Notes: a model not told the origin generated them from the sequence alone. A stretch of 64,000 bases of DNA from Corynebacterium meridianum (GCF_016342265.1 NZ_JAEIOS010000011.1:310001-374000), one strand, 5' to 3'. Positions 9,546 to 19,215 are shown, counted from the stretch's first letter. Numbers and translations are program-made.

Positions 9546-9571
9546 GGAACTTTCCCGTCGTGTCGTCCGTT
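9546..9571 (+). promoter_or_regulatory. SigH-type (ECF) promoter of sigB
   Basis: GGAAC at 9546-9550 and CGTT-like CCGTTGA (GTT at 9569-9571), separated by 19 bases. This matches the actinobacterial SigH/SigR consensus GGAA-N18-20-GTT. It lies 38 bases before the sigB ATG. It implies heat and disulfide-stress control, as established for C. glutamicum sigB. Confidence 0.75.
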
Positions 9572-9608
9572 GAACGGATTGAGAACCCGATGAAAGCAGG
9601 AGGCCAGT

Positions 9609-10598
9609 ATGACGACCACGTCCCAGCAGGGCATCGAAGTCGAGGAGCCGGACCGGGGGTCACGCCGGGGCCAGACCAATGACAATCCGTCAGCTGATCT
9701 GGTCCGCGTCTACCTCAACGGGATCGGCAAGACGGCACTGCTCACCGCTGAGGACGAGGTTCATCTGGCCCAGACGATCGAGATCGGCCTCTACGCCGAC
9801 CACCTCCTCGCGGATCCCGACACGAAGCTGACCCGGGCGAAGAAACGGGATCTGAAGGTTCTGTCGAAGCAGGGTAAGCAGGCGCGATCGCATCTGTTGG
9901 AGGCGAACCTGCGCCTCGTGGTCAGTCTGGCCAAACGCTACACGGGACGCGGCATGCCCCTCCTGGATCTCATCCAGGAGGGCAACCTCGGGTTGATCCG
10001 CGCCATGGAGAAATTCGACTATACCAAGGGCTTCAAGTTCTCCACGTACGCGACCTGGTGGATCCGCCAGGCCATCACCCGCGGCATGGCGGACCAGTCG
10101 CGCACGATCCGGCTCCCGGTTCATCTGGTCGAACAGGTCAACAAGCTCTCCCGGATCAAGCGGGAGCTCTATCAGAGCCTCGGTCGCGAAGCCACCAACG
10201 AGGAACTGGCCGAGGAGAGCGGCATCGACGAGTCGAAGATCGAGATGCTGCTACGCCAATCGCGGGACCCGGTGAGCCTGGACATGCCGGTGGGCGCGGA
10301 TGAGGAGGCCCCGCTCGGGGATTTCATCGAGGATTCTGACGCAACCGACGCGGAAGCGGCCGTGGTCGCCTCCCTGAGGCACTCGGATGTTCGCGCCGTA
10401 CTCGCGTCGCTCGAGGTTCGTGAGCAGGAGGTGATTCGACTCCGCTACGGACTCGATGACGGCGTACCGCGCACCCTCGATCAGATCGGCCGACGGTTCG
10501 GGTTGTCCCGGGAGCGCGTCCGCCAGATCGAACGTGAGGTCATGAGCAAACTCCGCGACGGAGAACGCGCCGACAAGCTCCGCGCCTACGCGAACTGA
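9609..10598 (+). CDS. sigB: Principal-like (group 2) sigma factor SigB
   Basis: 329 aa. Region 1.2 is [16 protein letters not shown], region 2 has [35 protein letters not shown] (nearly identical to SigA), and region 4 has [10 protein letters not shown]. It lacks SigA's long N-terminal tail, which marks it as the non-essential general-stress or stationary-phase paralogue. The ATG is preceded by GCAGGAGG (9596-9603). A SigH-type promoter lies upstream. Next downstream is dtxR, the arrangement known in corynebacteria and (as sigB-ideR) mycobacteria. Confidence 0.96.
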   Translation: MTTTSQQGIEVEEPDRGSRRGQTNDNPSADLVRVYLNGIGKTALLTAEDEVHLAQTIEIGLYADHLLADPDTKLTRAKKRDLKVLSKQGKQARSHLLEANLRLVVSLAKRYTGRGMPLLDLIQEGNLGLIRAMEKFDYTKGFKFSTYATWWIRQAITRGMADQSRTIRLPVHLVEQVNKLSRIKRELYQSLGREATNEELAEESGIDESKIEMLLRQSRDPVSLDMPVGADEEAPLGDFIEDSDATDAEAAVVASLRHSDVRAVLASLEVREQEVIRLRYGLDDGVPRTLDQIGRRFGLSRERVRQIEREVMSKLRDGERADKLRAYAN

Positions 10599-10958
10599 TT
10601 TCCCCGACGTGTCGGTTCCCGCATTCTCTCATCTCCGCGTTTTTGAACCGTTTCCGCCGCCGAAACGCTACTCTTGTTCGGTAACGGCTGAATTCCAGCG
10701 ATCAGCGCCTCACCTATCTCCGCGTGGCTGTCCTGTCCGGGAGAAGCCGGTGTACACGGGGTGGAACGGGGGTGAGCCTGACGTTTCCGTGGGAACAACG
10801 CCCGGGCTTCTCTCGTTGCTCCTAGTGCGGCGTTGGTACGCGTCCGGGGCGTTGTCCGGGGTGTATCGGGCCGCCGGACTACCGGTGCTCGACGAAGTCG
10901 AACGCGAACACAGCCGTATTTTTCGAGCGCATAAAAACTGAGGAAAGGCATTATCCCC
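10599..10958 (+). other. sigB-dtxR intergenic region
   Basis: 360 bases. One open frame (ATG 10609 to 10941) could encode 110 aa, but it has no RBS, no recognisable domain and Pro/Arg-rich composition; I treat it as doubtful. The stretch holds AT-rich tracts around 10640-10680 and 10918-10940 that could be dtxR promoters. GAGGAAAGG at 10940-10948 is the dtxR ribosome-binding site. Confidence 0.4.
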
Positions 10959-11642
10959 GTGAAGGATCTGGTCGACACCACCGAAATGTATCTCCGCACC
11001 ATCTACGAGCTGGAGGAGGAGGGCGTCGTCCCGCTGCGCGCGCGCATCGCGGAGCGTCTCGAACAGTCTGGCCCCACGGTGAGCCAGACAGTGGCACGGA
11101 TGGAACGCGACGGTCTCGTCCACGTCGCCCCCGACCGGAGCCTCAAGATGACCGAAACGGGCCGATCGACGGCCATCGCCGTCATGCGGAAGCACAGACT
11201 CGCCGAGCGGCTTCTCACCGACAAGATCGGACTCGACATCCTCAAGGTGCACGCCGAGGCATGCCGCTGGGAACACGTCATGAGCGTCGAGGTCGAACAG
11301 CGCCTCGTCGATGTCCTGGACGACATCTCTTCGAGTCCCTTCGGCAACCCGATTCCGGGGCTCGAGGAACTCGGCGTCGAGAATGCGGACGAGGCCACCT
11401 TCGGGGAACGTGCCGTCGATCTCCCGCAGGGCGAGAACCTGAAGTGCCGCGTACTGCAGTTCAACGAGATCCTCCAGGTTGACGTGGCACAGCTCAAGGC
11501 CCTCATCGACGCGGAGATCACCATCGGTGCCGAGGTCGAGGTCAGCAACGTCGACGGCATCGTCACGCTGACCCGCGACGGCAACAGCGTCACCGTCGAT
11601 CATGATCTCGGCCACGCCGTCCGGCTGGAGCGCCTCGGCTGA
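10959..11642 (+). CDS. dtxR: Iron-dependent transcriptional repressor DtxR
   Basis: 227 aa. Global Fe2+-sensing repressor of iron uptake. The first ~50 residues ([20 protein letters not shown]...) match the C. diphtheriae protein almost residue for residue. Both metal sites are intact: Met10, Cys102, Glu105, His106 and His79, Glu83, His98. The N-terminal winged helix ([18 protein letters not shown]) precedes the dimerisation domain and an SH3-like C-terminal domain (residues ~150-227). GTG start, with GAGGAAAGG about ten bases upstream. In C. glutamicum galE follows in the same operon; here the next gene is on the other strand. Confidence 0.97.
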   Translation: MKDLVDTTEMYLRTIYELEEEGVVPLRARIAERLEQSGPTVSQTVARMERDGLVHVAPDRSLKMTETGRSTAIAVMRKHRLAERLLTDKIGLDILKVHAEACRWEHVMSVEVEQRLVDVLDDISSSPFGNPIPGLEELGVENADEATFGERAVDLPQGENLKCRVLQFNEILQVDVAQLKALIDAEITIGAEVEVSNVDGIVTLTRDGNSVTVDHDLGHAVRLERLG

Positions 11643-11677
11643 TCCCGAAGTCGCGTCGTCGTACCACCGACTCCCCC

Positions 11678-11699
11678 AACCCGGGACGCTGCCCGGGTT
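11678..11699. terminator. Hairpin between dtxR and the convergent DUF4192 gene
   Basis: AACCCGGG (11678-11685) pairs with CCCGGGTT (11692-11699) across a 6-base loop. It ends inside the stop codon of the minus-strand gene. Being symmetric it could serve both directions. Confidence 0.5.
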
Positions 11700-12757
11700 C
11701 ACCGACAGCTCTCCAGGATGAGATCGAAGCGGCCACGCCCGTATGCCGAAAGCAGCAGACCGGTCAACCTGTGGTGCGGGTTCTCGTCAGAGGCGCTCCT
11801 CAGGGCTGACCAGACCCGGGTTGTCCGACCTCGGGCGATCAAGGCCACCGCGTAGACGCACAGGGCATTGCACCGGATGTCCCCGCTGAATGTCCGCGCC
11901 ACGGCCAGCATGAGTTCGGCCAGTGGAACGGTGTTCTCCGGGCACACCGCTCGTCGTAGGACGAGGTCCCGGATCTTTCGCTGCGTCATGAGTCGGGCGG
12001 CGCCGGAGAGCAGACTGACGTTCTCCGTCGGGTTCCCTCCGGAATCAAGTATCCGACCGATCTCCCGCATGAGGTCCGACAGATAATTGTCCAGGAAGTC
12101 AGCGGGAGAACTCTCACCACCAGCCTGGTGGCCCCCTTCCACGACCTCCCTCCCCCAGGATTCAGCTCTCTCCGCGATGCACCGCACCAGGTGTTCGGGG
12201 GGACCCGAGGTACTCCGCGCGAAGAAATCCAGCGCTTCCCGCCTGGTGAGCTCAGGCAGCGTTCCTCCGTCCGACACCAGCTCACGCATGGCCGCCGCGG
12301 TGATTATGTCCGGGATGACACCTTCCCGCCACCGATCCGTCCCACTACTCCCCGTGACGCCCGGGGTGCCCCCTGTCACGTCCGCGAGAATCCGGTAGGG
12401 CGCACCCGAGATGATGCTCGGTACCCACCAGGCACCGAGCATACGGATGCCCCGGTAGGCGGCTTCCCGGTGGAGGACGGCCGCGGTACCTGTGTGCGAG
12501 AGTCCCTCGCCAGGGTCCTCCCCGACGAAGAACGCGAACGCCGCGGTGACACCGACGTCGGCGAGGGCACCGACGGTGCCCGCCACCGCATCACCGTCGA
12601 ACAGATCCGCCCGGGTGACCGGGCCCACGCGGGAATACCGTTCCAGCGTTTGTCGGGGGTCCAGGGCCACCATCACCAGAGAATCCGTCGGGTAGAAACC
12701 CAGGAACGCGGGAATGCTCGCAATCAGATCGGCCGGCATGGACAGTGTCTGCGTCAT
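11699..12757 (-). CDS. DUF4192 protein
   Basis: 352 aa. It begins MTQTLSMPADLIASIPAFLGFYPTDSLVMVAL, the diagnostic start of the actinobacterial DUF4192 family (residues ~10-30). The rest is an alpha/beta domain of unknown function with a helical C-terminal half (ALCVYAVALIARGRTTRVWSAL). No signal peptide or membrane span. I chose the ATG at 12755-12757 because family similarity begins there; the frame is open to 12859. It appears to be transcribed alone. Confidence 0.85.
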   Translation of the reverse strand: MTQTLSMPADLIASIPAFLGFYPTDSLVMVALDPRQTLERYSRVGPVTRADLFDGDAVAGTVGALADVGVTAAFAFFVGEDPGEGLSHTGTAAVLHREAAYRGIRMLGAWWVPSIISGAPYRILADVTGGTPGVTGSSGTDRWREGVIPDIITAAAMRELVSDGGTLPELTRREALDFFARSTSGPPEHLVRCIAERAESWGREVVEGGHQAGGESSPADFLDNYLSDLMREIGRILDSGGNPTENVSLLSGAARLMTQRKIRDLVLRRAVCPENTVPLAELMLAVARTFSGDIRCNALCVYAVALIARGRTTRVWSALRSASDENPHHRLTGLLLSAYGRGRFDLILESCR

Positions 12758-13182
12758 GGGCCCCACCGTGCAACGGTGGACGGACACCGTGCCCGCGGGG
12801 CGGCCCCTGCCGCACATGACGGCTCCCAACGCAGAGTGGTCCACAGGTGACGAATCCAATCGTGGCAGATTGTCGTTGAAACGGTGTATCCTTGTGGGTC
12901 AGCCTCCACCATCCGGGTTGGCGTCCGGGTGGTCGCTGAAACAGGCACGAGATACCGGTGAGGAACCACCGGAGAAGCTACGGAGAACCGGCCGTCCGGA
13001 CTTTTCTCGTCCGGTCCCCCGCTGACCCGGGCAGAACGACAGGGCGGTAATTCCACCCGGAATATCCACCCGTCGGTTCTTGTTGACGGATGTGGGGCCC
13101 CGGATCCGGGACGCAGTAGGCGACACAATCAGGCCCCCGGATCCAGAGGACGAGCGCAACGATGTACGAAGGAGGAAAACGC
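12758..13182 (+). other. DUF4192 / PAC2 divergent intergenic region
   Basis: 425 bases without a supportable gene. TATCCT at 12887-12892 is a possible plus-strand -10 and would give the PAC2 gene a leader of about 285 bases. A GC-rich palindromic stretch (GGGGCCCCGGATCCGGG) lies at about 13092-13108. The strong RBS GGAGGAAA at 13171-13178 closes the region. Confidence 0.4.
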
Positions 13183-14199
13183 ATGCAGGACAACAGTCGC
13201 CGCATGTATGAGCTGGAGTACCCCGCGCCCGAGATGAAACCCAAGAACGGAACCACACTCGTGGTCGCCCTCCAGGGCTACGCGGACGCCGGTCATGCCG
13301 TGGATTCCTCAGCCAGCCACCTCCTCAGTTCCCTGGAGAACAGTCCCGTCGCGGCCTTCAACAACGACGAGCTGATCGACTACCGTTCGCGCCGTCCCGC
13401 GGTCCGCATCACCGATCACGAGGTCGTCGGCATGGACGATCTCACTCTCGGTCTCTACGCGATGCGGGATTCGGCGGGCCATCCCTTCCTGCTGCTGGCA
13501 GGACCGGAGCCCGACATGCGCTGGAACGCGTTCACGGACGCCGTGATCGACCTCTCGGAGCGCTTCAACGTCAGTCGGACGATCTGCCTCTACTCCGCTC
13601 CGATGACGGTTCCCCACACCAGGCCACTGCTCGTCACCGCACACGGCAACTCCGAGGAGATCACCCGCAGGCACTTCCGGGTCAACAGCAACATGACGCT
13701 CCCCGGATCGGCTTCCCTCCAGCTCGAGTACACGCTGGGTTCCAAGGGGCGTTCGGTCGCGGGCTTCACCGCTCACGTCCCCCATTACATCGCCGCCTCC
13801 AACTATCCTGAGGCGACGCTGAAACTCCTGCGCGCGGTCGAGACCGCCGGTGCCCTCTCACTGCCGCTGGGCAGTCTCGAGCGGGATTCCGCGAAGATGA
13901 TGACACTCCTCCGCGAGCAGGTCGACGATTCCGGGGAGATCGCCGCGATGGTCGAGTCCATGGAGCAGAGCTACGACGAGGAACTCGAGTCGTACCGGGA
14001 GGACAACCCCGAGGCCCTTCTTCCCGGCGAAACGGAGGCCACCGATCGGGAAGCCCTTGCGGAAGAGTTCGAGCGGTTCCTCGCCACTGTCGACACGGAA
14101 GATCCCCACAGCGACGACCCGGATTCCTCCGGGGCACCGTCCGAGAACCCGGATCAGGAGAATGGTCAGCCATCCGGGGGCGACGACAAGGACCAGTGA
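13183..14199 (+). CDS. PAC2 family protein (proteasome assembly chaperone-like)
   Basis: 338 aa. The PAC2 fold core is seen in LVVALQGYADAGHAVDSSASHLL (residues ~27-50), LLLAGPEPDMRWNAF and the conserved CLYSAPMTVPHTRPLLVTAHG. The last ~60 residues are acidic and low in complexity. ATG 13183 has an excellent GGAGGAAA RBS (13171-13178); an in-frame ATG at 13162 has none. Orthologues (Rv2125-like) are conserved in actinobacteria, but the function is not established. It precedes the HelY-like helicase by 51 bases, an order also seen in relatives. Confidence 0.85.
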   Translation: MQDNSRRMYELEYPAPEMKPKNGTTLVVALQGYADAGHAVDSSASHLLSSLENSPVAAFNNDELIDYRSRRPAVRITDHEVVGMDDLTLGLYAMRDSAGHPFLLLAGPEPDMRWNAFTDAVIDLSERFNVSRTICLYSAPMTVPHTRPLLVTAHGNSEEITRRHFRVNSNMTLPGSASLQLEYTLGSKGRSVAGFTAHVPHYIAASNYPEATLKLLRAVETAGALSLPLGSLERDSAKMMTLLREQVDDSGEIAAMVESMEQSYDEELESYREDNPEALLPGETEATDREALAEEFERFLATVDTEDPHSDDPDSSGAPSENPDQENGQPSGGDDKDQ

Positions 14200-14237
14200 C
14201 CGGATCCGACTGATGGCGTCTCGGCGCATCGGACGGT

Positions 14238-14243
14238 TACGCT
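14238..14243 (+). promoter_or_regulatory. Candidate leaderless -10 (TACGCT) of the HelY-like helicase
   Basis: TACGCT, then GG, seven bases before the GTG at 14251. Weak hexamer but leaderless spacing, and no RBS is present. Confidence 0.4.
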
Positions 14244-14250
14244 GGACGAT

Positions 14251-16791
14251 GTGACCCTCACCCAGATTCTCCCCGACCTGTCCGATGTCCCCGACTCCCT
14301 GATCGACGACTGCATCTGGGATTCCTTCACCGGGTGGACCAGGGAGAAGGGGATACAGCTTTATCCGGCCCAGGAGGAGGCGGCTCTCGGGATTCTGGCC
14401 AACAACAACGTGATCCTGGCGACCCCCACCGGATCCGGCAAGTCTCTGGTGGCCACGGCCGCGCACTTCATCGCTCTCGCCCGGGGCCAACGAGCCTTCT
14501 ACACCGCGCCGATCAAGGCGCTGGTGAGTGAGAAGTTCTTCGCCCTCTGCGACATCTTCGGCCCCGAGTCCGTGGGCATGATGACCGGCGACGCCACCGT
14601 CAACGGCGGCGCGCCCATCATCTGTGCCACGGCGGAGATCGTCGCCAACATCGCCTTACGTGACGGAGCGGACGCCGCCATCGACCAGGTGGTAATGGAT
14701 GAATTCCACTACTACTCGGAGCCGGACCGTGGCTGGGCATGGCAGGTACCCCTGCTGGAGCTTCCACGCGCCCAGTTCCTCCTCATGTCCGCGACGCTCG
14801 GCGACACGGCCTGGCTCGAAGACGACCTGACCCGACGGACCGGCCGCGACACCGAGCTCGTGTCGGGCAGCGAGCGCCCGGTCCCGCTCGAATTCTCCTA
14901 CGTGTACACACCGGTCCACGAGACCATCGAGCAGCTCATCGAAGAGAACAAGGCGCCCGTCTACGTCGTTCATTTCGCCCAACGTGAGGCGATCGAACGT
15001 GCGCAGGCACTGACATCGATGGCCATCATCGACAAGGAAACGAAAGAGCGGATCGTCGCCGAGATCGGTGACTTCCGTTTCACCACCACGTTCGGCCGCA
15101 CGCTGTCGAAACTGCTCCGCAAGGGCATCGGCGTCCACCACGCCGGGATGCTACCGAAGTACCGGCGTCTCGTGGAGAAACTCTCGCAGACCGGTCTCCT
15201 CAAGGTGATCTGCGGAACCGACACCCTGGGCGTGGGAATCAACGTCCCGATCCGGACCGTCCTGCTCACCGGCCTGTCGAAATTCGACGGGACGAACCAA
15301 CGGATGATCAAGTCCCGTGAGTTCCACCAGATCGCCGGGCGCGCGGGACGCGCCGGATATGACACGGTCGGGCACGTCGTCGTTGAGGCGCCGGAACACG
15401 AGATAGAGAACTACCGCCTGCGGCAGCGGGCCGGGAGTGACCCCAAGAAACTCAAGAAGCTACGCAAGAAGGCCGCCCGCCCGGGTGAGGTGAGCTGGAC
15501 GGAGAAGACGTACCAGCGACTGACCACCGCGGAGCCGGAGGCGCTGAGCAGTCAGTTCCGGATCTCCACCTCGATGCTGCTCAACGTCATCGCCCGCCCG
15601 GGCGACGGATTCGCGCACATGCGCCACCTCCTGCGGGACAACCACGACACCCGCCGGAAACAGAACAGGGACATCCTGACGGCGATCGAGCTGTTCCGTG
15701 GCCTGGTCTCCGCCGGCATCGTCGAACGGGTCACCGACGGGCCGGATCGCACCGGGCGCCACTGGCACCTGACCGAGGATCTCCAGCGGGACTTCGCTCT
15801 CAATCAGCCGCTGGCCCCGTTCGCCCTGGCCGCTCTCGACCTGCTCGACCCCGAATCCGACACCTACGTCCTCGACATCATCAGTGTCTTCGAGGCGATC
15901 CTCGACGATCCCCGCCAGCTGCTCGTCGCACAGCAGCGCGCCGAACGCGGTGAGGAGATCGCCGCCCTGAAATCCGAGGGGGTGGACTACACGGAGCGGA
16001 TGTCCATCGTCGAGGACATCACGTGGCCGAAGCCACTCGAGGAGCTGCTCGAAGCGGGTTACGAGTCCTATGCGGAAGGTCATCCCTGGGTCAGGGAGTT
16101 CGAGCTGCGTCCGAAGTCCGTGGTGCGCGACATGATCGAGCACGGCATGACCTTCTCCGATGTGATCGCGACCTACGGCCTAGCCCGCAGCGAGGGCATC
16201 GTACTGCGCTACCTGACGGATGCGTGGCGCACGCTACGCCAGTCTGTTCCTCCCGAGCACACACCGGAGGAGCTGGAGGACATCATCGTCTGGCTCGGTG
16301 AGATGATCCGGCAGGTCGACTCCTCGCTCGTCGACGAGTGGGCGCAGCTGGCGGATCCGGATGCACCGGTGTCGAAGGAGACCCTGGAGCGGGAACTGGC
16401 CTACGGTGTCGAGGACCCTACGGCGCTCACCGCCAACCGTCGAGCCTTCACGATCATGGTGCGCAACGCCATGTTCCGGCTGGTGGAGCTGTTTGCCTTC
16501 GAGAAGGAGGATCAGCTCGCGGAGTTCACGGAATACCTCGACACCCCGCCGGATTTCGGAGCGGGTATGGATGCCTACTTCGAGGAGTACGCGGACATGG
16601 ACACCGGCCCCGCTGCCCGTGGACCCGAGTTCTTCCGGTTGTCCCCGGAAGGTCGGCTGTGGAAGGTCCGGCAGATCCTCAAGGATCCCGAGGGCGACAA
16701 CGCCTTCGCATTCGTCGCGATCGTCGATCTGGATGCATCAGATGCTGCCGGCGAGGTCCGTTTCGCGGAGCTCACCCTGGAGCACAACTAG
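14251..16791 (+). CDS. HelY/Ski2-like DEAD-box RNA helicase with C-terminal DUF3516
   Basis: 846 aa. Motif I is ATPTGSGKS (57-65), Ia is TAPIKALVSEK, II is DEFH (150-153), III is SATLGD, and VI is QIAGRAGRAGYD. The C-terminal ~340 residues (from about LKKLRKKAARPGEVSW) form the helical DUF3516-type extension found in these actinobacterial helicases. The protein is related to Mtr4/Ski2 enzymes that unwind RNA for decay, and that role is inferred here. GTG start at leaderless distance from a weak -10. The stop codon shares CTAG with the stop of the convergent sensor kinase gene. Confidence 0.9.
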   Translation: MTLTQILPDLSDVPDSLIDDCIWDSFTGWTREKGIQLYPAQEEAALGILANNNVILATPTGSGKSLVATAAHFIALARGQRAFYTAPIKALVSEKFFALCDIFGPESVGMMTGDATVNGGAPIICATAEIVANIALRDGADAAIDQVVMDEFHYYSEPDRGWAWQVPLLELPRAQFLLMSATLGDTAWLEDDLTRRTGRDTELVSGSERPVPLEFSYVYTPVHETIEQLIEENKAPVYVVHFAQREAIERAQALTSMAIIDKETKERIVAEIGDFRFTTTFGRTLSKLLRKGIGVHHAGMLPKYRRLVEKLSQTGLLKVICGTDTLGVGINVPIRTVLLTGLSKFDGTNQRMIKSREFHQIAGRAGRAGYDTVGHVVVEAPEHEIENYRLRQRAGSDPKKLKKLRKKAARPGEVSWTEKTYQRLTTAEPEALSSQFRISTSMLLNVIARPGDGFAHMRHLLRDNHDTRRKQNRDILTAIELFRGLVSAGIVERVTDGPDRTGRHWHLTEDLQRDFALNQPLAPFALAALDLLDPESDTYVLDIISVFEAILDDPRQLLVAQQRAERGEEIAALKSEGVDYTERMSIVEDITWPKPLEELLEAGYESYAEGHPWVREFELRPKSVVRDMIEHGMTFSDVIATYGLARSEGIVLRYLTDAWRTLRQSVPPEHTPEELEDIIVWLGEMIRQVDSSLVDEWAQLADPDAPVSKETLERELAYGVEDPTALTANRRAFTIMVRNAMFRLVELFAFEKEDQLAEFTEYLDTPPDFGAGMDAYFEEYADMDTGPAARGPEFFRLSPEGRLWKVRQILKDPEGDNAFAFVAIVDLDASDAAGEVRFAELTLEHN

Positions 16792-19208
16792 TCGCCTGCC
16801 CGCATGCGGCGGGTGGTTGCCCGCCCCTCGTGGTCGTACGTGACGTAGTGGACCTCGCCACGGACCTCCGAGACCACCGTCGCGAGATTCGTTCTCCCCT
16901 CCGGTAGCAGGCGGACCGTGACCTGCCCCTCCACAGCGGCGTCGATGATCTCGGCTGCAGCCGACCGGACCATGTCCAACGCCGTCGCCTGCGACGGCGG
17001 GTCTCCGCCGGTCCCCCTGCACCGCGGGAATGACTCCGATCGTTCATCCAGAAGTGCGATGCGAACTCCCCGTGACCGTGCGAACCAGACGGCCCGATTC
17101 AACGCGGTCCTGTCGAGAAGTGGAGATCTGATCGAGTCCCGGAGCCGCAGTTCGAGGAGGCGCGAGTCCCTCCTCCTGTCGGCCTCCGGACGGGACTCGT
17201 CCAGAATGACGCGGACCAGCTCCCCGACCCATCTGCAGCTCTCTCCGAGGTAGCTTGATCGGGCGGTGTCCCTGGACAGTCCCACGCTGCGTATGCGACT
17301 CGCTTCGACCGCGACGGGAATTCCCGCGGTCGCCCGACGGACGAGCAGTGGAACCAGCGAACCGGCGATGATGGTGGCGCCGAACATGAGGATCACCATG
17401 GCGTCACCGGGGATCGCGAAACCCGCAACCTCAAGAACGCGGAGGATCGCGGTACACACGAACAACGTGGCCAGCGCGACCCGGGCACGGCATCGGATGG
17501 CCAGCAGAGGGAGTGGAACCTGCACGGCGAAAGCCCACCACCCGGCGGGCCAGCCGGAGATGACCGAGGTTCCCGTCGACACCCCGGCGACGATCATGGT
17601 GATCACGCCCAGGACGACGACGACCGTAGGCAACGGACGTAGTTTCTCGGAGGTACCGGAGGTGACCGCGAACACCGACGTTGCCAGCGCCAGAATCCCG
17701 AGTACCCATGCGGGACCGTGAACGCAGCTCTCGTCGACGACGGAGAGCCCCGTGAACACCGCCACCGTCGCCAGCGCAAACCAGGGGCTGTGGGTGATGT
17801 ACATTCCGATGAGCCGAAAAAGTGGTGGAAGCGCGGGTTGCTTCGTTTCGTTTGCCGATTCCACGGGGTCCCCGGGATCCCGACGCCAGCACAGGGTCAC
17901 CCGGGTGCCCGAGCCGGGCGAAGATCGCAGGTCGACGGAACACCCGGGGGTGTCGGAGACCCGTCCGGTTATGGCGACCCTGACACCGGCGCGGTTCTCG
18001 GGAACGGTTTCCGGGTCGAATCCCACACCTTCGTCGGTGAAATCCACGCAGAAACCGCTGATTTCTCCGTCGGTCGCGACGCAGCTGATGGTGCAGTGCC
18101 GCTCGTTCGTCAGCGCATGGCGTCGCGAGTTCAGTGCAGCCTCCGCCAGCGCGCCACAGATCGCCGCGACCGCCTGGGCGGGTATTCCCCTTCCGCTCTT
18201 CGGGAAATCTCCCGTAGCGGTTATCCCGGTGTCCGGTGCAGACTTCGCGATGACATCGTGGACATCCCGTAAGGCATCCGCCACGGGGATCTCCGCATCA
18301 CCCGCCGAGATCTCGGCGGGTGAGAGATGCGACAGGATGACCTCCTTGTCCGCGTGGAGCGTCCCGGAGCCCACCGCGCGCAGGAGCGTGAGTACCGTGT
18401 CGTGAATGTGGGCGAGGAAGTGGGTCTCGGTCTCGCGCAGTTCCCGGGACCGTATCTCACGCAGTGTGTCCCGGTGTACGCGGCTGATACGGGTGTCCAG
18501 CTTCCTCGCAGTGCTGCGGGCGAGGGTGAATGCCACGAAGAAGGGCAGTGGAACGATCCAACCGTGGCCCACGGACAACAGTTGGAGCATGAGTGTGTCG
18601 GCGTGGTTGTTGACGATTGCCGCGGCCGCGGACATGAGGAGGGCGAGGATGAAACCCACGGGAGGACCGAGCGCCGCCGCCAGCATGATCGCCGGGATCC
18701 CGCAATAGTCGCCGAGATGCACCGGGGAAAGCGGTGAACTTCCCTGGAAAAGTGACAGAACAACGTCGGTCGCCAGCATAAGCAGGTAGATCCCGCCGCC
18801 GAGAGCCATGGTGATCCGGTAGATGGACGCTCGTCTTGACAGACAGGCGGGCAGCTGGATCAGAGCGCCGGCGACCAGAGCCCAGTATGCCGCGGTGACG
18901 AGCTCATCGTTTCGAGCAGGCCCTGCGCCGGTCATGATCAACCGGGATGTGTGGGAGGAGACCAGATGCAGGAGCAGTGAGATGCCGGTCATCAAGGCGG
19001 TTATCCGAAGGACCGCCACCTCGGCATCCTGATTGCGTGAGAGGCGATCGAGAAAGTCATCCGAGATCCGGACATCGGACCTGCCGGGTGCTGAAGTGAA
19101 AAGCTCCTCCGGAAGAGTGGGGGCCGGTTTTTCATCCGGTGCCGACCCACCCGTCGGGCGGCCCCGCACCGGATCATGGTCCAGATCTCCACGGAACTGA
19201 GATGGCAT
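16788..19208 (-). CDS. Large two-component sensor histidine kinase with duplicated membrane/cytoplasmic architecture
   Basis: 806 aa from the ATG at 19206-19208. Residues 1-60 are cytosolic. First membrane block ~65-232 (about five or six spans). HisKA_3-like dimerisation helix with ETHFLAHIHDT; His269 is the likely phospho-site. HATPase_c: N-box EAALNSRRHA (356-365), G1 DEGVGFDPE (392-400), G2 SSPGSGTRVTL (429-439). Unusually, the chain continues into a second membrane block (~474-624) and a second cytosolic domain (625-806) that has no recognisable phospho-His or ATP-binding boxes. It is co-transcribed with the response regulator gene, which ends eight bases earlier. The longer frame to 19259 would overlap that gene. 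Signal unknown; the second half may be a degenerate kinase copy or a sensor. Confidence 0.85.
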   Translation of the reverse strand: MPSQFRGDLDHDPVRGRPTGGSAPDEKPAPTLPEELFTSAPGRSDVRISDDFLDRLSRNQDAEVAVLRITALMTGISLLLHLVSSHTSRLIMTGAGPARNDELVTAAYWALVAGALIQLPACLSRRASIYRITMALGGGIYLLMLATDVVLSLFQGSSPLSPVHLGDYCGIPAIMLAAALGPPVGFILALLMSAAAAIVNNHADTLMLQLLSVGHGWIVPLPFFVAFTLARSTARKLDTRISRVHRDTLREIRSRELRETETHFLAHIHDTVLTLLRAVGSGTLHADKEVILSHLSPAEISAGDAEIPVADALRDVHDVIAKSAPDTGITATGDFPKSGRGIPAQAVAAICGALAEAALNSRRHALTNERHCTISCVATDGEISGFCVDFTDEGVGFDPETVPENRAGVRVAITGRVSDTPGCSVDLRSSPGSGTRVTLCWRRDPGDPVESANETKQPALPPLFRLIGMYITHSPWFALATVAVFTGLSVVDESCVHGPAWVLGILALATSVFAVTSGTSEKLRPLPTVVVVLGVITMIVAGVSTGTSVISGWPAGWWAFAVQVPLPLLAIRCRARVALATLFVCTAILRVLEVAGFAIPGDAMVILMFGATIIAGSLVPLLVRRATAGIPVAVEASRIRSVGLSRDTARSSYLGESCRWVGELVRVILDESRPEADRRRDSRLLELRLRDSIRSPLLDRTALNRAVWFARSRGVRIALLDERSESFPRCRGTGGDPPSQATALDMVRSAAAEIIDAAVEGQVTVRLLPEGRTNLATVVSEVRGEVHYVTYDHEGRATTRRMRAGD

Positions 19209-19215
19209 GGCCTGT

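Noticed and set aside
10609..10941. 110-codon frame between sigB and dtxR
   Set aside because: No RBS, no recognised domain, and odd composition. It lies where dtxR promoters are expected. Kept only as a note in the intergenic entry.
16918..18737. Plus-strand frames opposite the sensor kinase, which could suggest a frameshifted gene pair
   Set aside because: The minus-strand frame is open for more than 800 codons with kinase motifs in order. The plus-strand frames are its shadows.
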